Positions 61,158 to 64,000 of a stretch of 64,000 nt of DNA are shown here, piece after piece. The stretch's first letter is position 1. Each line of letters starts with the position of its first letter. Location: the NCBI GenBank assembly GCA_963728145.1, contig CAVSJA010000006.1, positions 124,001 through 188,000 of the forward strand, written 5' to 3'. The notes beneath the pieces were generated by a model that was not told where the DNA came from, did no database searches, and worked only from the letters and a program-made list of their open reading frames with translations. This DNA is from CAVSJA01 sp963728145 (lineage in GTDB: Bacteria; Bacteroidota; Bacteroidia; Chitinophagales; Chitinophagaceae). The position numbers and the translations under genes are program-made.

Positions 61158-64000
61158 ATGAGAAAACTGTACGGCTTACTGCTGGGCCTTTTGTTTGTGT
61201 TTAGTCAAACAACATTCGCCCAGATAAGAGAGGTGTCGGGAAAAGTCACCGATAGTAAGACAGGTCTACCAGTTGATGGTGTGACCGTTGCTATTAAAGG
61301 TACTGACCGCGCCACTACCACATCGGCTGATGGTAGTTTCCGCCTGGCTGTTAGCGGAGACGCCACGTTGATATTTTCCAATATTGCTTACACAAATCAG
61401 GAAGTAAAAGTTGCTGATATAGCAGCAGGCGGGCTTGATATCAAGCTTGTTCCCAGCGCCAAGAACCTTGACGAGGTTGTTGTTGTTGGTTATGGAACTC
61501 TTATCAAAAGAGATCTTGCATCAAGTATCGCTAAAGTGAGAGGTACGGAAGTTCAGAATACTCCCGTTCCAAACATGACGCAGGCCCTGCAAGGTAGAGC
61601 CGCTGGTGTATTTGTTGAATCTGAAAGTGGTAAAGTAGGCGAAGGAATCAAAGTTCGTATTCGTGGCCAGGGTTCACTGAGCGCATCTAACTCACCTTTA
61701 TATGTAGTCGATGGAATTCCTATCATTACTGGCTCTCTTTCCGGTAACGCACTTGCTGATATCAACTTCAATGATATTGAATCATTCGAGATTTTGAAAG
61801 ATGCTGCTGCTACTGCGATTTATGGATCAAGAGCAGCCAACGGTGTGGTACTGATCACTACCAAAAAAGGTAAGGCTGGAAAAACACAGTATAATGTAAA
61901 CCTTCAATACGGTATTAACGAACCAACACGCTTAAGAGGTTTTTTAAATTCTGCTGAATATGTTGAGTTCTTCAGGGAGGCCGCAACCAATGCTGCCAAG
62001 TATCACTATAATCGCGCAGGTAACTGGGCAGGTTATAGCAGCGAACAGGAAGCTATAGATGACCTGGTTGGTTTTGTTGAGGGCAGATTCACTCGTTATA
62101 GCGGATATAGTAGTTGGCAAAATCTTGAAACGAATACAAACTGGGAAAAAGAAGCATTTCAGGATGCAAAATCCGGTTTGATTGAAGTTTCTGCACAGGG
62201 TGGAAGTGACAGAACGAAATATTATATCAGCGGTTCTTACAATAACAATGATGGTATTCTTATCGGAAATTTTTTCAAGAGAATATCAGGAAGGATGAAT
62301 CTTGAACAGGTTTTGAGCGATAAGTTGAAGATTGGTGTGAACATGGTTGTTTCAAAGACTGACGCACAAAGGGTTCCCCTGGATAATGCGTTCGCTACTC
62401 CAATGCAATTGGTTGCGATGGCTCCGATAACACCAACAAGAGATCAGAATGGGATTCTGTATGATCGCCCAACGACAACTTATTATAATGGTCTCCTGGA
62501 AATCGATTATGCTCATTATCAATCCACGACATACAGGAATCTCGTCTCTGTATTCGGTCAATATAACTTCAGAAAGGATCTATTCTTCCGTACGGAGTTC
62601 GGAATGGACATTGCTAGCCAGAATGACGACGTCTACCAGGGATCAAGGACATTCAATGGTTCCGCAACTGATGGTTTTGGCCAACAGGATTGGTTAAGAA
62701 ATAGCAGGCTCACTTCTAACAACTATTTCAACTACCGCACCTTAATTGCAGATGACCATAGTCTTGATGCTACATTGGGTATGTCAGTTGAAAATTCAAA
62801 ATCAGAATTCAGTTCAGTAAGTGGTGAACAATTCCCTTCTGATGATCTTCGCACATTGGCAAGCGCTGGTAAGATCACGTTAGGAACCTCTACTGTGGCC
62901 AGGACTGCTCTAACATCATTTTTCGGTCGTGTGAATTACAAATTCTCCAATAAGTACATTGTTGGCGTAAGTGCTCGTTATGATGGTAGTTCTGTATTCG
63001 GAGCCGAACAACGCTGGGGTTTCTTCCCAGGAATTTCTGCAGCATGGGTGATCTCAGAAGAGAATTTCATGCAGAATTCAGGTGCACTGAGCTTCCTCAA
63101 ACTAAGAGCTAGTTATGGATTGCTTGGTAACTCTCAGGGCTTTGACCCATATGGTTCACAAAGTGGATATGGAGTTGGAAAGTATGCAGGAACTTCCATC
63201 CTTGCTCCTGCAAGATTGGGTAATGAACAATTGACCTGGGAAACCACCATTCAAACCGACGTCGGAGTTGAATTCGGTTTGTTCAATAACAAACTTTCCG
63301 GAGAGATTGATGTATACCGCAAGGTTTCTGCAGATGATGGTCGTGGCTTCATTTTCAATCTTCCTGTACCAGCTACTTCTGGATTTACAACTTATATTAC
63401 AAATATTGGTGAGATTGAAAACAAGGGTATTGAGCTTACATTGAATGCACTGGTGATTAACAACCGTGATTTCAAATGGACGACAAGCTTCAATATGTCA
63501 CGCAACTGGAACAAGGTATTGGTAATTGACGGTGACCAGGACACTTTATCATTTAATGATGGCCGTTATTTCAACGCTCTCATCGTTGGTCAACCTATTG
63601 GCGTGTTTTATGGACAGAAATATGCTGGCGTAGATCCTAATAATGGGGACGCATTGTATTATATGCAGGATGGTAAGAGCACAACTAATGATTATCTCTC
63701 AGCAGGTAATTTCGTAGTAGGTGATCCTAACCCAAAATGGTTCGGCGGTTGGACTAATACATTCAGCTATAAAGGACTTGAACTAAATGTTCTGTTACAA
63801 GCAGTATTGGGTTACCAGGTGGTGAATGGTGCAGGTGGGTTCATGTCTGCACGTGGTGACTGGTTCGATAATCAAACAAGAGACCAGCTTGGTCGTTGGA
63901 AACAACCGGGCGATGTTACAAATATACCAGAGGCACGTTTGAATGCATTTGGAGACTTTATCTCGCCTCCGGTTTCAACTCAATATATGGAAGATGCAGG
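61158..64000 (+). CDS. SusC/RagA-family TonB-linked outer-membrane protein (3' end outside window)
   Basis: 947 residues are visible from the ATG at 61158; the gene runs off the window. Signal peptide MRKLYGLLLGLLFVFSQTTF, then the carboxypeptidase-regulatory-like domain (REVSGKVTDSKTGLPVDGVT), then the SusC-specific region LDEVVVVGYGTLIKRDLASS (TonB-linked signature), plug LQGRAAGVFVESESGKVGEG with SPLYVVDGIPI and ATAIYGSRAANGVVLITTKK. A beta-barrel follows. SusC proteins import glycans together with a SusD lipoprotein, expected just beyond the right edge. The substrate is unknown. Confidence 0.95.
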   Translation, partial: MRKLYGLLLGLLFVFSQTTFAQIREVSGKVTDSKTGLPVDGVTVAIKGTDRATTTSADGSFRLAVSGDATLIFSNIAYTNQEVKVADIAAGGLDIKLVPSAKNLDEVVVVGYGTLIKRDLASSIAKVRGTEVQNTPVPNMTQALQGRAAGVFVESESGKVGEGIKVRIRGQGSLSASNSPLYVVDGIPIITGSLSGNALADINFNDIESFEILKDAAATAIYGSRAANGVVLITTKKGKAGKTQYNVNLQYGINEPTRLRGFLNSAEYVEFFREAATNAAKYHYNRAGNWAGYSSEQEAIDDLVGFVEGRFTRYSGYSSWQNLETNTNWEKEAFQDAKSGLIEVSAQGGSDRTKYYISGSYNNNDGILIGNFFKRISGRMNLEQVLSDKLKIGVNMVVSKTDAQRVPLDNAFATPMQLVAMAPITPTRDQNGILYDRPTTTYYNGLLEIDYAHYQSTTYRNLVSVFGQYNFRKDLFFRTEFGMDIASQNDDVYQGSRTFNGSATDGFGQQDWLRNSRLTSNNYFNYRTLIADDHSLDATLGMSVENSKSEFSSVSGEQFPSDDLRTLASAGKITLGTSTVARTALTSFFGRVNYKFSNKYIVGVSARYDGSSVFGAEQRWGFFPGISAAWVISEENFMQNSGALSFLKLRASYGLLGNSQGFDPYGSQSGYGVGKYAGTSILAPARLGNEQLTWETTIQTDVGVEFGLFNNKLSGEIDVYRKVSADDGRGFIFNLPVPATSGFTTYITNIGEIENKGIELTLNALVINNRDFKWTTSFNMSRNWNKVLVIDGDQDTLSFNDGRYFNALIVGQPIGVFYGQKYAGVDPNNGDALYYMQDGKSTTNDYLSAGNFVVGDPNPKWFGGWTNTFSYKGLELNVLLQAVLGYQVVNGAGGFMSARGDWFDNQTRDQLGRWKQPGDVTNIPEARLNAFGDFISPPVSTQYMEDA

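Overview
The window looks like chromosome from a member of the Bacteroidota, most likely a Chitinophagaceae-type soil or freshwater bacterium. The evidence is a SusC/RagA-type TonB-linked receptor, another large TonB-dependent receptor, many lipoproteins, promoters of the Bacteroidota type (TTG at -33, TAnnTTTG at -7), almost no Shine-Dalgarno signal, and family proteins typical of the phylum (DUF3570, DUF4266, DUF502, DUF1015, PSP1/RicT). I saw no rRNA, tRNA, CRISPR array, transposase or prophage.

Layout. 0-1.4 kb: three tandem secreted tail-collar paralogues, minus strand, the first cut by the window edge. 1.7-4.2 kb: small membrane or coiled-coil proteins and a stand-alone response regulator. 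4.5-13.4 kb: a TonB-dependent receptor, GH28 and GH106 glycosidases (pectin type), a phytanoyl-CoA-dioxygenase-like enzyme and an NmrA-like oxidoreductase; several of these carry single-base frameshifts. 13.5-17.9 kb: a coiled-coil secreted protein, then an operon of thioredoxin, ApbE flavin transferase, DUF4266 and DUF3570. 18-22.4 kb: a TesA-like esterase divergent from an ABC exporter pair (YbbA/YbbP type). 23-28.6 kb: a five-gene operon of two coiled-coil proteins, a solute-binding domain fused to an OmpA domain, an ABC permease and an ATPase. 29-36.5 kb: acyl-CoA ligase, TPR protein, DUF1015, SerC, a zinc phospholipase-like protein, DUF502. 36.6-43.5 kb: a TetR-TolC-HlyD-RND efflux operon with an operator laid over its promoter. 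43.8-47.1 kb: a three-gene envelope module (four-TM coiled-coil protein, vWA-like lipoprotein, OmpA-like lipoprotein). 47.3-60.5 kb: housekeeping genes (M16 peptidase, AIM24, Bax-inhibitor family, RicT, HolB, glutathione peroxidase, beta-helix lipoprotein, ComF, RadA, YugP-like peptidase). 61.1 kb to the end: SusC, running off the window.

The two best candidates for undescribed systems are the 23-28.6 kb ABC/SBP-OmpA/coiled-coil operon and the 43.8-47.1 kb vWA/OmpA/four-TM module. Each joins an inner-membrane coiled-coil protein to a cell-wall-binding OmpA-type domain. The most striking non-coding feature is that many genes end in, or right next to, short-word tandem repeats that keep the same sense relative to the gene. 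Several are paired as inverted repeats around a rho-independent terminator, and one word-type repeat sits in frame inside holB. Six probable one-base insertions (1.9-12.4 kb and comF) may be assembly errors or real decay and should be settled before any gene there is called dead.
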